Below, piece by piece: positions 55,703 to 64,000 of a stretch of DNA of 64,000 nucleotides (positions are counted from its first letter, which is position 1; every line of letters begins with the position of its first letter). The stretch covers positions 186,001 through 250,000 of the forward strand of contig JADJEI010000006.1 of assembly GCA_016709155.1 (NCBI GenBank). The letters are read 5' to 3'. Under the pieces are notes generated by a model, which saw only the letters and a list, made by a program, of their open reading frames with translations, had not been told where the DNA came from and made no database searches. The stretch is from Ignavibacteriales bacterium (lineage in GTDB: Bacteria; Bacteroidota; Ignavibacteria; Ignavibacteriales; Ignavibacteriaceae). Position numbers and translations under genes: made by a program.

Positions 55703-57318
55703 TTCAAAACTTTCTCCATCTTAACTTTAACATCCTTCTTACTCCTGCCTAATGTTTGGATACATTCTCTTCTCGGAATAACAACAGAAACGCCTTCATA
55801 CAACATTTCTTCTCGAAGAACATTTACCATTTCATCGTGGTATTTTGGTAATGGAGTTAAAACTCTAACGTGTTCGGGTTTTACACCAAGACCGATACAA
55901 ATTTCTTCCAATCTTCCTGTTGCGTGAGAAGCTTGTCCGCCTGTCATTCCAGTAGTCCCATTATCAGAAATAATAATTGTAACCGGAGTGTTTTCAACAA
56001 TTGCATCAAGCAAAGCTGTCATTCCGCTATGAGTAAAAGTGGAATCACCAATAACTGCAATTGCAGGATGAACTCCGGCATCGGCAGCACCTTTAGCCAT
56101 TGTAATCGATGCGCCCATATCTACACAAGAATTGATTGAATTCCAGGGAGGAAGTGCACCAAGTGTATAACATCCGATATCCGAAAAAACTTTTTGTTTT
56201 CCAAATTCTTTCATCGTTTCGTTTAAGGCGAGATAAATATCTCGATGAGCGCAGCCAGCACAAAGTTCTGGTGGGCGATCCGCAACAATTGAAGGAATTA
56301 TTTTTCCAGCTTTAACTTCTAATCCCAAAGCTTTTGCAACAATATCAGGATTCAATTCACCATCACGTGGAATTGATCCGTCAAATCTTCCTTTAATTTT
56401 ACTATTCTTATCTAAATATCCTTTTAACATTTCTTCAACAAGTGGATATCCATCTTCAAGGATTAAAACGTGCTCGCACTCGTTTACAATCTTTTCAACT
56501 TTAGAAAATGGAAGCGGATATTGACCAAGCTGCAAAACGGGATGTGGAAATTTTCTATCAGGATAATTTTCCATTAAATAATTAAATGCAATTCCGCATG
56601 CTATTATACCAATAGATTTATTTCGTGCAGGATAATAAGTATTGAAAGATGATCTTTCTGCTTCCTGCTCCATAAGTGATTGCAAACCCAACAAACCTTT
56701 GTATCTTTTTCTTGCGTTAGATGGAAGAAGAACAAATTGAATCGGGTCTTCGGGATATTTTAATTTATTCTCCTGTTTCATCGGACGAGTTTCAATTCCT
56801 GCACGCGAATGTGAAAGTCTCGTTGTTATTCTCATCATGATAGGGATTTTTAATTTTTCAGAAAGTTCAAATCCCTCATAAGCCATATCATAAGCTTCTT
56901 GCTGATTTGCGGGTTCAAGAATCGGAATCATTGCAAACTTGCCGAAGAAACGTGAATCCTGTTCATTTTGTGATGAGTGCATTGAAGGATCATCAGCAAC
57001 AGTTACAATCAATCCGCCATTAACTCCGGTTATTGCAGAATTGATAAACGCATCAGCAGCAACATTTAAACCAACGTGTTTCATACAAACCATTGCACGT
57101 TTACCTGCGTAACTCATTCCAAGTCCGGCTTCCATTGCAGTTTTTTCATTAGTGGACCATTGGCTGTGCAGTTTTCTTTCGATTGCAATTTTATTGTGTT
57201 GAACGTACTCTGTAATTTCTGTGGATGGTGTTCCGGGATAAGCGTAAACGCCAGACATTCCGCCATCGATTGCACCTTGAGCAATAGCTTCAGCGCCAAG
57301 TAATAAAAGCTTTTCCAT
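55699..57318 (-). CDS. iorA: Indolepyruvate ferredoxin oxidoreductase, alpha subunit, lacking the ferredoxin domain
   Basis: 539 residues; longer forms (about 600-620) have a C-terminal 2[4Fe-4S] domain. Pyr-type N-terminal domain (LLLGAEAIAQGAIDGGMSGVYAYPGTPSTEITEY, SNEKTAMEAGLGMSYAGKRAMVCMKHVGLNVAADAF), then the TPP domain: ELCAGCAHRDIYLAL, SDIGCYTLG, and the GDS(..)DN motif GDSTFTHSGMTALLDAIVENTPVTIIISDNGTTGMTGGQ. The chain ends in RRECIQTLGRSKKDVKVKMEKVLK with no CxxCxxC cluster. Electron transfer must then use a separate ferredoxin-like protein. Confidence 0.92.
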   Translation of the reverse strand: MEKLLLLGAEAIAQGAIDGGMSGVYAYPGTPSTEITEYVQHNKIAIERKLHSQWSTNEKTAMEAGLGMSYAGKRAMVCMKHVGLNVAADAFINSAITGVNGGLIVTVADDPSMHSSQNEQDSRFFGKFAMIPILEPANQQEAYDMAYEGFELSEKLKIPIMMRITTRLSHSRAGIETRPMKQENKLKYPEDPIQFVLLPSNARKRYKGLLGLQSLMEQEAERSSFNTYYPARNKSIGIIACGIAFNYLMENYPDRKFPHPVLQLGQYPLPFSKVEKIVNECEHVLILEDGYPLVEEMLKGYLDKNSKIKGRFDGSIPRDGELNPDIVAKALGLEVKAGKIIPSIVADRPPELCAGCAHRDIYLALNETMKEFGKQKVFSDIGCYTLGALPPWNSINSCVDMGASITMAKGAADAGVHPAIAVIGDSTFTHSGMTALLDAIVENTPVTIIISDNGTTGMTGGQASHATGRLEEICIGLGVKPEHVRVLTPLPKYHDEMVNVLREEMLYEGVSVVIPRRECIQTLGRSKKDVKVKMEKVLK

Positions 57319-57647
57319 AAATTATCATCAATAATTTTTAATAAGTTTATTGCAAAATTACAAAAAGAATTACTATGGCAGGTACTTAATGAACTGAGAT
57401 CTTGAATCCAAATTAACATGATTGTTTTACGTAAGATTTAGAAAAATTTCTTTTGGCCAGGTAATACTGGAAATTTTCCATGCTATTCTGCCTGTCTTTG
57501 TTTCTACCGATGCAGTTTTATATGTGTTTAATTTGCCAAAATTGAGAGTCCTCCTCAAATAGATATGTGAAGTCTCTTTTTTTATCCTCCTCTTCTCACA
57601 TTATTAACTTATTTTAGTAATAAATATTTAAATAATTTGGTACAAAG
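57319..57647. other. Divergent promoter region between iorA and the M49-like gene
   Basis: 329 bp without a supported gene. It must drive iorAB on the minus strand and the peptidase lipoprotein on the plus strand. AAATAATTTGGTAC at about 57629 resembles a Bacteroidota -7 box only loosely. No operator-like repeat seen. Confidence 0.35.
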
Positions 57648-59327
57648 ATGAAAACTCTTTTTCAAATAATATTGACACTCAGTTTACTTAACTGTTCACC
57701 ATCTCAGGATACAAGTAGCACTGTTGAAAAGAAAGATTCAAAAATGATTCAAGATAGAATTTCACAATTCATTCCTGTAGAAATAAAATATGATGCTGCC
57801 CTGCTCTCTGTAAAAGATAAAATTGTGTTGAGCAAACTTTATTCAGCCTCAAAAATAATAGACGATATTTTTCTTGATCAGGTATATTCAAAAAATGAAA
57901 TGATAAAGAATAAACTTCGTTCGTCAGATAATATCCCTTCACAGCTTCAACTTGAATATTTCAATATGATGGCTGGTCCTTTCGATAGGCTTGAGAGCGA
58001 TGAACCATTCATTGGTAATGAACCAAAACCACTCGGCGCAAATTTTTATCCCGAAGATATGACTCGCGAAGAATTTATAGAGTGGATTAAAAATCATCCC
58101 GAAGATGAAATAAATTTTACATCTGAGTTTACTGTAGTAAGAAGAGAAGGAGATAAATTAATCGCTATTCCCTTTAGTGAATTTTATAAAGATAAATTAA
58201 CTGAAGCTGCTAATCTCTTACGAGAAGCTGCTGACCAGTGTAATAATGAATCACTTAAAAATTATTTGACTTTACGCGCAAACGCTTTTGAGTCCAATGA
58301 CTACTTTGAAAGTGATTTAGCATGGATGGATGTAAAGGACAATTTGATTGAAGTTGTTATCGGTCCTTATGAAGTATATGAAGATGGACTATTTAATTAT
58401 AAAGCTTCGTTCGAAAGTTTTTTGACATTAAAAGATTCCACTGAAAGCAAGAAGCTGGAAGTGTTCGCAAAATATTTAAAAGAAATGGAGATGAATCTAC
58501 CGCTCGATGAAAAATACAAAAACTTTTCTCGAGGCAGCGAATCACCCATCGTTGTTGTAAATCAAGTTTATAATGCCGGCGATTCAAAAGCAGGTGTTCA
58601 AACTCTCGCATTCAATTTACCAAATGATGAAAGAGTTCGAAGTGTCAAAGGTTCTAAAAAAGTTATGTTAAAAAATATTCACGAAGCTAAATTTGAGAAA
58701 CTTCTCCTGCCGATTGCTGAATTAGTACTTGATAAATCTCAATTACAGTTTGTAACCTTCGATGCATTCTTCAACCATACATTGATGCACGAAATGTCGC
58801 ACGGTATTGGTCCAGGATTTATCGAAGTGAACGGTATAAAAACAGAAGTTAAAAAAGAATTAAAAGAAACATATTCCACTTTGGAAGAATGTAAAGCCGA
58901 TATGCTTGGCATGTACAATAATATATTCATGATAAATCAGAATATTTATCCAAAAGAATTTGAACAGCAGCTTTGGGTTACATTTCTTGCCGGTGTATTT
59001 CGTTCGGTTAGATTTGGAATTGGAGAAGCTCATGGTGGAGGTAATGCAATTATCTTCAATTACTTGCTTGAAAAAAATGCTTATCAATTTGATGAAGCAA
59101 ATAATACTGTTAAAGTAAATTTTGATAAAATTTATTCCGCATTGGAAGAATTAGCTAATATAGTATTAACTATTCAAGCCAGCGGAAATTATAAACAGGC
59201 AAAGGATTTCATAGAAAAATATGCTGTTAATTCTAAAGTAATAAATATTCTTCGTGAAAAAATTTCTCATCTTCCGATTGATATACGTCCTGTTTTTCAA
59301 ATTGAAAATGAGCACCATCAAAATTAG
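57648..59327 (+). CDS. M49-like zinc metallopeptidase lipoprotein
   Basis: 559 residues. A short signal peptide ends in the lipobox-like LLNCSPSQD. The zinc motif is HEMSHGIGPG (HExxH, about residues 381-385), followed 45 residues later by TLEECKADMLG, where the Glu is the third ligand. These match peptidase family M49 (dipeptidyl peptidase III-like), where the motif is usually HExxxH (HELLGH) with EECKAD/EECRAE. The close relatives I recall, found in Bacteroidota, use the HExSHG form seen here. Length is near the family's. Function: envelope peptidase, substrate unknown. Confidence 0.75.
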   Translation: MKTLFQIILTLSLLNCSPSQDTSSTVEKKDSKMIQDRISQFIPVEIKYDAALLSVKDKIVLSKLYSASKIIDDIFLDQVYSKNEMIKNKLRSSDNIPSQLQLEYFNMMAGPFDRLESDEPFIGNEPKPLGANFYPEDMTREEFIEWIKNHPEDEINFTSEFTVVRREGDKLIAIPFSEFYKDKLTEAANLLREAADQCNNESLKNYLTLRANAFESNDYFESDLAWMDVKDNLIEVVIGPYEVYEDGLFNYKASFESFLTLKDSTESKKLEVFAKYLKEMEMNLPLDEKYKNFSRGSESPIVVVNQVYNAGDSKAGVQTLAFNLPNDERVRSVKGSKKVMLKNIHEAKFEKLLLPIAELVLDKSQLQFVTFDAFFNHTLMHEMSHGIGPGFIEVNGIKTEVKKELKETYSTLEECKADMLGMYNNIFMINQNIYPKEFEQQLWVTFLAGVFRSVRFGIGEAHGGGNAIIFNYLLEKNAYQFDEANNTVKVNFDKIYSALEELANIVLTIQASGNYKQAKDFIEKYAVNSKVINILREKISHLPIDIRPVFQIENEHHQN

Positions 59328-59400
59328 GTAAAAACAAATGTCATCATAATCCTAAATGGATTACTATTTATTAATAAAACAAAAATCAAAAAGGGAAAAA

Positions 59401-60107
59401 ATGAAATATCAGTTAATAGTGTTAATAGCAATTTCGTTAATAACATTTTCGGCTTGTCAGGAAAAAGAAAATCCTGAAATGAAAGACAGTACACAAAACG
59501 TAAACGGAACCCATAAGGTTGAAGTTGTAGATCACATGAATGCATCGAACTATACTTACATGCTTGTGAAAGAAAATGAGAGTGAATTCTGGATTGCCGC
59601 GCCGCAAACTCCGGTGGAAAAAGGCGAAATAGTTTATTTCGAAAAAAGTATGGTGATGAAAAATTTCCGCAGTGATGTTTTAGATAAAACATTCGAATCA
59701 ATTTTATTTGTCCAGGCTGTTTCAAAACACCATCAAATAATCAACAGCAAACTATTCAATCACCTCACTCTCAAGTCAGTTCCACCACAAAACTTCAAAT
59801 TGATTTTGAACCGCTATCAGATGGTTCGTCAGTAAAAAATATTTACGAAAATAGTAAATCGCTTTCTGAAAAAACCGTAAAAATTAAAGGCAAAGTTGTA
59901 AAAGTTAATAAAGGCATTATGAACCGAAACTGGATTCACATTCAGGACGGGACTGAATTTGACGGTAATTACGATTTGATGGTTACCAGTAATGATATTG
60001 CAAACGTTGGGGATGTCATAATTGTTGAAGGAAAAGTTTCAGTTGATAAGGATTTCGGTGCAGGTTACGTTTACAAGGTAATGATTGAAGACGCTGTTAT
60101 AAAATAA
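59401..60107 (+). CDS. OB-fold lipoprotein, frameshifted
   Basis: ATG 59401 follows AAAGGGAAAAA and starts a lipoprotein signal (FSACQ). The first half is an SH3/OB-like beta domain (MLVKENESEFWIAAPQTPVEKGEIVYFEKSMVMKNF). An A-run at 59724-59727 lacks one A; restoring it gives SKTPSNNQQQTIQSPHSQVSSTTKLQIDF and then a second OB-like domain (KTVKIKGKVVKVNKGIMNRNWIHIQDGTEFDGNYDLMVTS...VIIVEGKVSVDKDFGAGYVYKVMIEDAVIK). About 235 residues joined. OB folds of this type in small exported proteins are usually of unknown ligand. A terminator follows. Confidence 0.75.
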
Positions 60108-60121
60108 TCTAATAACATTTT

Positions 60122-60156
60122 AAAGATGACATCTTTCAGAAGGATGTCATCTTTTT
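60122..60156. terminator. Bidirectional terminator between the OB lipoprotein and porin genes
   Basis: AAAGATGACATC / GATGTCATCTTT hairpin with a 9-nt loop and T-tracts on both strands. It ends the plus-strand lipoprotein and the minus-strand porin gene. Confidence 0.88.
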
Positions 60157-60165
60157 ACTTCCCCT

Positions 60166-61164
60166 TTAAAACTTGACTTGAAGATTGAGAGTAAGCCGTG
60201 CATCGTGTCCTTTATATTTTTTTGTCAAAGGGTTTTTGCTTACCAATAAATCTGTATTCACTCTAAATTTAAATTTTTCATCAAGAATAAAATTTGCGCC
60301 AGTTAAAAACTGAATTGTATAGTCATCCCAGACATTCGAATCAGGTTGATAGTATGAAATTAATACAATTGGCTGAATCGCTTGTATTATTTCACCTGAT
60401 GACGGTATAAGAAAAGATGAAGAGATTTTTGCTCCAATAATATAAACTTCTTGATTTTCATTTTTTTTAATCCGCTTAATTCCTTCAACGGGATCCTGAG
60501 CCAACAGTAACTCACCATCAAATGATAGATAAGCAAAATCAATACTAGAAGCCAGCATTGCGGCATGGGTAGTAATCGGAAACTGCCCGGGAGTTTTAAG
60601 AAGAAAATAATTCCCGGTAATTGACAAATTATCCACCACCCTCGTTAATCGGGCTGTGAAGCCTGACTCTTCCCCATCATCTCTAAAAGCAAATAGATAA
60701 TATGAATATGGAAAATCAGAATCGGCTTTAGAATATTTATAATAAGCTTCGATACCGATTGCTCTATCACCATAACCAATTCGATTTAACTTTTGTGTTA
60801 AATAACTTCGTCCAACTGTCGAAAGATTTTCTATATTTTCAATATTTTCAGCGCCAAAAGGTTTTTTAATATTTCCAATTTGAAATTTTAGATGCTCAAA
60901 ATAGTCTAAGTTAATTGAGACTTCTCTTATTTGAACCGTTAGATCGCGAGAACCTGCCCGAAGCTCCATTCTTGTACCAATATGTTTATTCAAATCATAC
61001 TCGAACAAAAGTTTTGCTGCGAAGGATGTTTGTTGTGTGTAATCAATTTCATTATTCATGGCAACGTATGTATAACCGACAGAAGCAAATCCTGAAAACC
61101 TATATTGCCCCACCAGTTCAATATTTATCAACAAGATTAAACAGATAAAGTATTTATTGTCCAT
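60166..61164 (-). CDS. Porin, phosphate-selective porin O/P-like
   Basis: 332 residues with a short signal peptide (INIELVGQ). The barrel strand pattern starts with YRFSGFASVGYTYVAM. The key family motif is LKFQIGNIKKPFGAENIENIENLSTVGRSYLTQKL (about 93-127), followed by DRAIGIEAYYKYSK, SGFTARLTRVV and the C-terminal strand DARLTLNLQVKF ending in Phe. Such porins take up phosphate or small anions; true specificity cannot be inferred. Convergent with the OB-fold lipoprotein. Confidence 0.72.
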   Translation of the reverse strand: MDNKYFICLILLINIELVGQYRFSGFASVGYTYVAMNNEIDYTQQTSFAAKLLFEYDLNKHIGTRMELRAGSRDLTVQIREVSINLDYFEHLKFQIGNIKKPFGAENIENIENLSTVGRSYLTQKLNRIGYGDRAIGIEAYYKYSKADSDFPYSYYLFAFRDDGEESGFTARLTRVVDNLSITGNYFLLKTPGQFPITTHAAMLASSIDFAYLSFDGELLLAQDPVEGIKRIKKNENQEVYIIGAKISSSFLIPSSGEIIQAIQPIVLISYYQPDSNVWDDYTIQFLTGANFILDEKFKFRVNTDLLVSKNPLTKKYKGHDARLTLNLQVKF

Positions 61165-61292
61165 TATCAGACTTGAATAATTGTTGGAAATTTCTGTCCA
61201 ACAAAATACTCATAATTAAGTAAATCAATTAAAAAAATAAATTTAGATTTAATAGTTTGAGAGAGTTGCTGCAATTGGGAAATAAAAACTTG

Positions 61293-61895
61293 TTAAAGAA
61301 AATAGCTCAATGATTTTTCAAGTGATTTTAGATTTTCAGTTTTTTGGAACCCAAACGTCCGTTTAGCATAATCAGTGAAATAGTGATGAGCATTCAGAAA
61401 GTCAATATTTTTTTGAATCCATTCTACTTCTGAAAACTCACATTTATCTTTTAGTGTAATTTCATTTCGAAGCAATTCACTTTTATGATAAAATTCTTTC
61501 GTTCCCAAATGGTGAAGGTCAGCATCGCATAGAATTTCACCAATTGTATTTGTGGGACTTTGCGGAATTTTTGTAGCTATGATACAATTGACAATACCAT
61601 TAATTCTTTCTGCAGGTAAATGGAAATCCTCTAAAAATAAAATTACTTTTTGAGCGCTAATTTCCTCGTGACCATGACATGATTCAAAATGACCGATATC
61701 ATGAAACCAGGCTGCGATCACAAGCTCTTGGTAATCCTTACTACTGATACCCATTGCCGAAGCAATTTCGATAGCGGTTTGAACAACATCAAGAGTATGC
61801 TCAAAATTATGATATAAATTACTATCAGGAGAATTCTTTTGGAATTCACGGGTAATAAATTCTTTTGCAGAAGTAATTAAATCGTTTGTATTCAT
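61293..61895 (-). CDS. HD-domain phosphohydrolase
   Basis: 200 residues. The metal-binding set is complete: H29 in LYHNFEHTLDVV (with H33), HDIGH (about 68-72), GHEEISAQ, and later CDADLHHLG. The fold runs to the end (HHYFTDYAKRTFG). HD proteins of this kind often hydrolyse nucleotides or (p)ppGpp-like signals; no fused sensor domain is present, so a small-molecule phosphohydrolase is likely. Substrate not known. Confidence 0.85.
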   Translation of the reverse strand: MNTNDLITSAKEFITREFQKNSPDSNLYHNFEHTLDVVQTAIEIASAMGISSKDYQELVIAAWFHDIGHFESCHGHEEISAQKVILFLEDFHLPAERINGIVNCIIATKIPQSPTNTIGEILCDADLHHLGTKEFYHKSELLRNEITLKDKCEFSEVEWIQKNIDFLNAHHYFTDYAKRTFGFQKTENLKSLEKSLSYFL

Positions 61896-62076
61896 TGTCT
61901 AAACAAAAATGAGGACATCATTTTATTGTAAATAATTTTTTCAATTGAATGTTATAGAAATAATTTTTAGTTCACCGTGATAATCCTCACAGTAATACCG
62001 CATCTGAATTCAACTTAGAACAAAGTGAGTCAATAAGGAAAGTAAAGATAAGTGGGAAAAATAATAGTGTTTTCAA

Positions 62077-63282
62077 TTACATAAATGGACAAAATGAAAA
62101 GGCTTTAACCGGGTTGGACTTTTCATCAACCTCAAACACAGAAATTTGAACTTTGCCGTCTTTGTAGAGATCAATTTGCATAAAGCCCGGCTGCGATGCT
62201 GCAAACAATGTTCGTTCTCCTTTTGCCAATTCAGTGTGATGCGAAGAAGTTCCAAATCCGCTTACGAGATAAATTGACTTATTAATTCCATTTAGTATTT
62301 GAAGCGAATGTTCATGCCCGGAGGCATAAATAATATTTTTATGATTCTTTAATACATCTTCTATACGGGATATGTAATTTTGATACTCAGAATTAGACAT
62401 ATCCTGATTAGAAATTCCCATCATTCTTGTTAATGGATAAATTGAACCTATTACAGGCAGGGGTATCCAAAGATTAGAATTGAGATTTAACAAAGGAAAT
62501 ACATGATCTTTCCAGCTAAAATATCCCCCATGCGGTCCATAACTTGCCAAAGGATGATGAGCAGCGATGACCACAATATCACTGGTGTAAGCAGTCAACA
62601 GCGAATCTAAAGTTTTTACGACTTCATTTTCCGAGCTGCAATCACAAGCAACGGATGGTTTTGTTCCGGAATGAAGCCACCACTGTGAATCAAGAGCAAT
62701 TATTTTAATTTTATCACCAACTTCAATTACTGATGGACCCGGGCAACCATTCTCAGGTAAAAATCTAATCTGTGGAAAATATTTTGAGTTTATAAATTCC
62801 TGCTCATTTTTTATACTTTTCCAGCCTTCTTCGGTGCCTTGCGCCCAATCATGATTACCGGGAAGAAACACAGCGTTCACTTTGCTATTGATAATTAAAT
62901 CGAGCTGACGTTTAAATTTATCCTCGGCGATTAGTCTTTCACCATCCTCAATACCGGGCATACCGTATGGATAAATATTATCGCCTAATGTTATTATAAA
63001 GGATTTTGCTTGCAGTTGAGTTGCTTGTTTCTGCATTGCTAACAGTACAGGTTCTTGGTTGGTCAGAGAAGGATCACCAGCATCACCTATTAATAATATC
63101 CGGTTAATAATGAGACTATCACTTTGATTTGTTCCGCCAATTGATTTCGCTTCAGCACTAATGTAATTACCCTGGATGGATTTATTTGTGGAATAAAAAA
63201 TTATGAGTGTGGCGGCTGACAGAATTAAAAGGTATGTCAGTTTATTATGCAGATTATATTTTTGAACTAATGATTGCTTCAT
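62077..63282 (-). CDS. Calcineurin-like metallophosphoesterase (acid phosphatase type)
   Basis: 401 residues with one N-terminal hydrophobic anchor (LTYLLILSAATLIIFY). Catalytic motifs in order: LLIGDAGDP (about 68-76), LGDNIYPYGMPG, LPGNHDWAQG, VVIAAHHPLASYGPHGG and YASGHEHSLQIL, all the metal ligands of the calcineurin-like fold. The GDNIYPYGMPG form is that of purple/tartrate-resistant-type acid phosphatases. Periplasmic phosphate release is the likely role. Confidence 0.85.
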   Translation of the reverse strand: MKQSLVQKYNLHNKLTYLLILSAATLIIFYSTNKSIQGNYISAEAKSIGGTNQSDSLIINRILLIGDAGDPSLTNQEPVLLAMQKQATQLQAKSFIITLGDNIYPYGMPGIEDGERLIAEDKFKRQLDLIINSKVNAVFLPGNHDWAQGTEEGWKSIKNEQEFINSKYFPQIRFLPENGCPGPSVIEVGDKIKIIALDSQWWLHSGTKPSVACDCSSENEVVKTLDSLLTAYTSDIVVIAAHHPLASYGPHGGYFSWKDHVFPLLNLNSNLWIPLPVIGSIYPLTRMMGISNQDMSNSEYQNYISRIEDVLKNHKNIIYASGHEHSLQILNGINKSIYLVSGFGTSSHHTELAKGERTLFAASQPGFMQIDLYKDGKVQISVFEVDEKSNPVKAFSFCPFM

Positions 63283-63409
63283 TAATAATCAATTTGTGCT
63301 ACAAAAGTCGAATAAAAAATAGAATAAGTAAAAATTATGTCGGGTTTCTTGGCGTGTATTTGATAACCCTTTTACAATTACAGTTTCAATTTACAAGTTG
63401 GAAACAAAA

Positions 63410-63454
63410 AAGGCAAACCATTAATTGTGTTAGTACAAATTAATAATTTGCCTT
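63410..63454 (-). terminator. Terminator of the malic enzyme gene
   Basis: AAGGCAAA / TTTGCCTT hairpin with partly paired AATTA-rich interior and a T-tract on the minus strand, 23 bp after the stop at 63477. Confidence 0.75.
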
Positions 63455-63476
63455 GTAGATGAATGTAAACGAAATA

Positions 63477-64000
63477 TTACTTTTTCGCCTGAGCGGCTTC
63501 AACAACAGCAATGGCAGTCATGTTAATAATATCATCAACACTTGCATCACGCTGTAAAACGTGAACCGGTTTTTTCATTCCCATTAATATCGGACCGATA
63601 ACAGTAGCCTGCCCGATTCTTGCCAACAATTTGTAGGCTATGTTTCCCGCATCAAGATTTGGAAATACGAGTACATTTGCACCACCCTTAATAGCTGAAA
63701 ATGGAAATGTCTTATCAAGAATTTCAGGAACCACGGCAGTGTCGGCTTGCATTTCACCATCAACAACTAAATCCGGTCGCCTCTCGTGAATGATGCGTAA
63801 AGCTTCTTTAACTTTATTAGATTCGGGGTAAGGTGCGCTGCCAAAATTACTGAACGAGAGAAGAGCGATTTTGGGTTTTATTTCAAAATGCTGAACTGTA
63901 TCAGCAGCAGAGATTGCAATCTCTGCAAGCTGTTCGGAATTTGGATTAACATTCACTGTACAGTCAGCGAAGAAATATGTATCCTTTTTAGTAACAACAA
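63477..64000 (-). CDS. maeB: NADP-dependent malic enzyme, C-terminal PTA-like domain (5' end outside)
   Basis: The frame runs from the window edge to a stop at 63477 (174 codons seen). The visible part is the phosphotransacetylase-like domain: TYFFADCTVNVNPNSEQLAEIAISAADTV, KIALLSFSNFGSAPYPESNKVKEAL, DLVVDGEMQADTAVVPEI, FSAIKGGANVLVFPNLDAGNIAYKLLARIGQATVIGPILMGMKKPVHVLQ, VDDIINMTAIAVVEAAQ. The SNFGS and DGEMQADxA forms fit the fused MaeB C-terminus better than Pta. In MaeB this domain is regulatory. The malic enzyme part lies outside the window. Confidence 0.82.
   Translation of the reverse strand, partial: VVTKKDTYFFADCTVNVNPNSEQLAEIAISAADTVQHFEIKPKIALLSFSNFGSAPYPESNKVKEALRIIHERRPDLVVDGEMQADTAVVPEILDKTFPFSAIKGGANVLVFPNLDAGNIAYKLLARIGQATVIGPILMGMKKPVHVLQRDASVDDIINMTAIAVVEAAQAKK

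Overview
The window looks like one AT-rich chromosome segment from the Ignavibacteriota / Bacteroidota-Chlorobi side of the tree, probably a draft or metagenome-derived contig. Three large secreted proteins end in a type IX secretion (T9SS) sorting tail of the form NYPNPFNPxTTI. There are many short-lipobox lipoproteins, OmpA and TonB-type outer-membrane proteins, single-RRM RNA-binding proteins, SD sites that are often weak, and REP-like palindromes of a type common in that group. No rRNA, CRISPR array or phage module is visible.

Layout. 1-2.7 kb (minus): two tandem NHL-repeat lipoproteins followed by a translationally coupled CX4CH lipoprotein. 2.7-5.5 kb: a decaying zone with a Y1/RAYT transposase relic preceded by three REP palindromes, an 11-bp tandem repeat, a truncated queuosine-precursor transporter and an amber-interrupted LamG lipoprotein. 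5.8-9.5 kb: a small membrane protein, a 175-bp composite repeat, and a three-gene envelope operon. 9.9-13.4 kb: two RRM proteins, a DUF6498-like membrane protein, a POT-type transporter, and a tRNA-Ala with a partial duplicate. 13.5-23.7 kb: a c-type-like lipoprotein, an SDR, a TonB receptor, an Asp-box T9SS protein, a repeat-rich spacer with a 42-bp palindromic minisatellite, and two OmpA proteins.

23.7-51.6 kb is a large exopolysaccharide locus. On the minus strand lie genes for a 2,3-diamino-sugar branch (acetyltransferase, oxidoreductase, truncated aminotransferase) and the initiating sugar-phosphate transferase. On the plus strand come an export protein and a Wzc-like tyrosine kinase, then a phosphonate module (2-hydroxyacid dehydrogenase, PEP mutase, HprK-like kinase, P-loop kinase, ATP-grasp), three FemAB-like transferases, two deacetylases, three glycosyltransferases, a flippase and an O-antigen ligase/polymerase. 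My reading is that the locus makes and exports a surface glycan that carries a phosphonate- or amino-acid-like substituent. The absence of phosphonopyruvate decarboxylase, with a hydroxyacid dehydrogenase beside PEP mutase instead, is the most interesting biology here.

51.7-64 kb: a 986-residue T9SS surface protein, indolepyruvate oxidoreductase (iorAB), an M49-like peptidase lipoprotein, an OB-fold lipoprotein, a porin, an HD hydrolase, a metallophosphatase, and the C-terminal end of a malic enzyme.

Ten otherwise well-conserved genes are each broken by one to three single-base indels, most of them in A/T homopolymers. I read these as probable sequencing or assembly errors and annotate the genes across the breaks.
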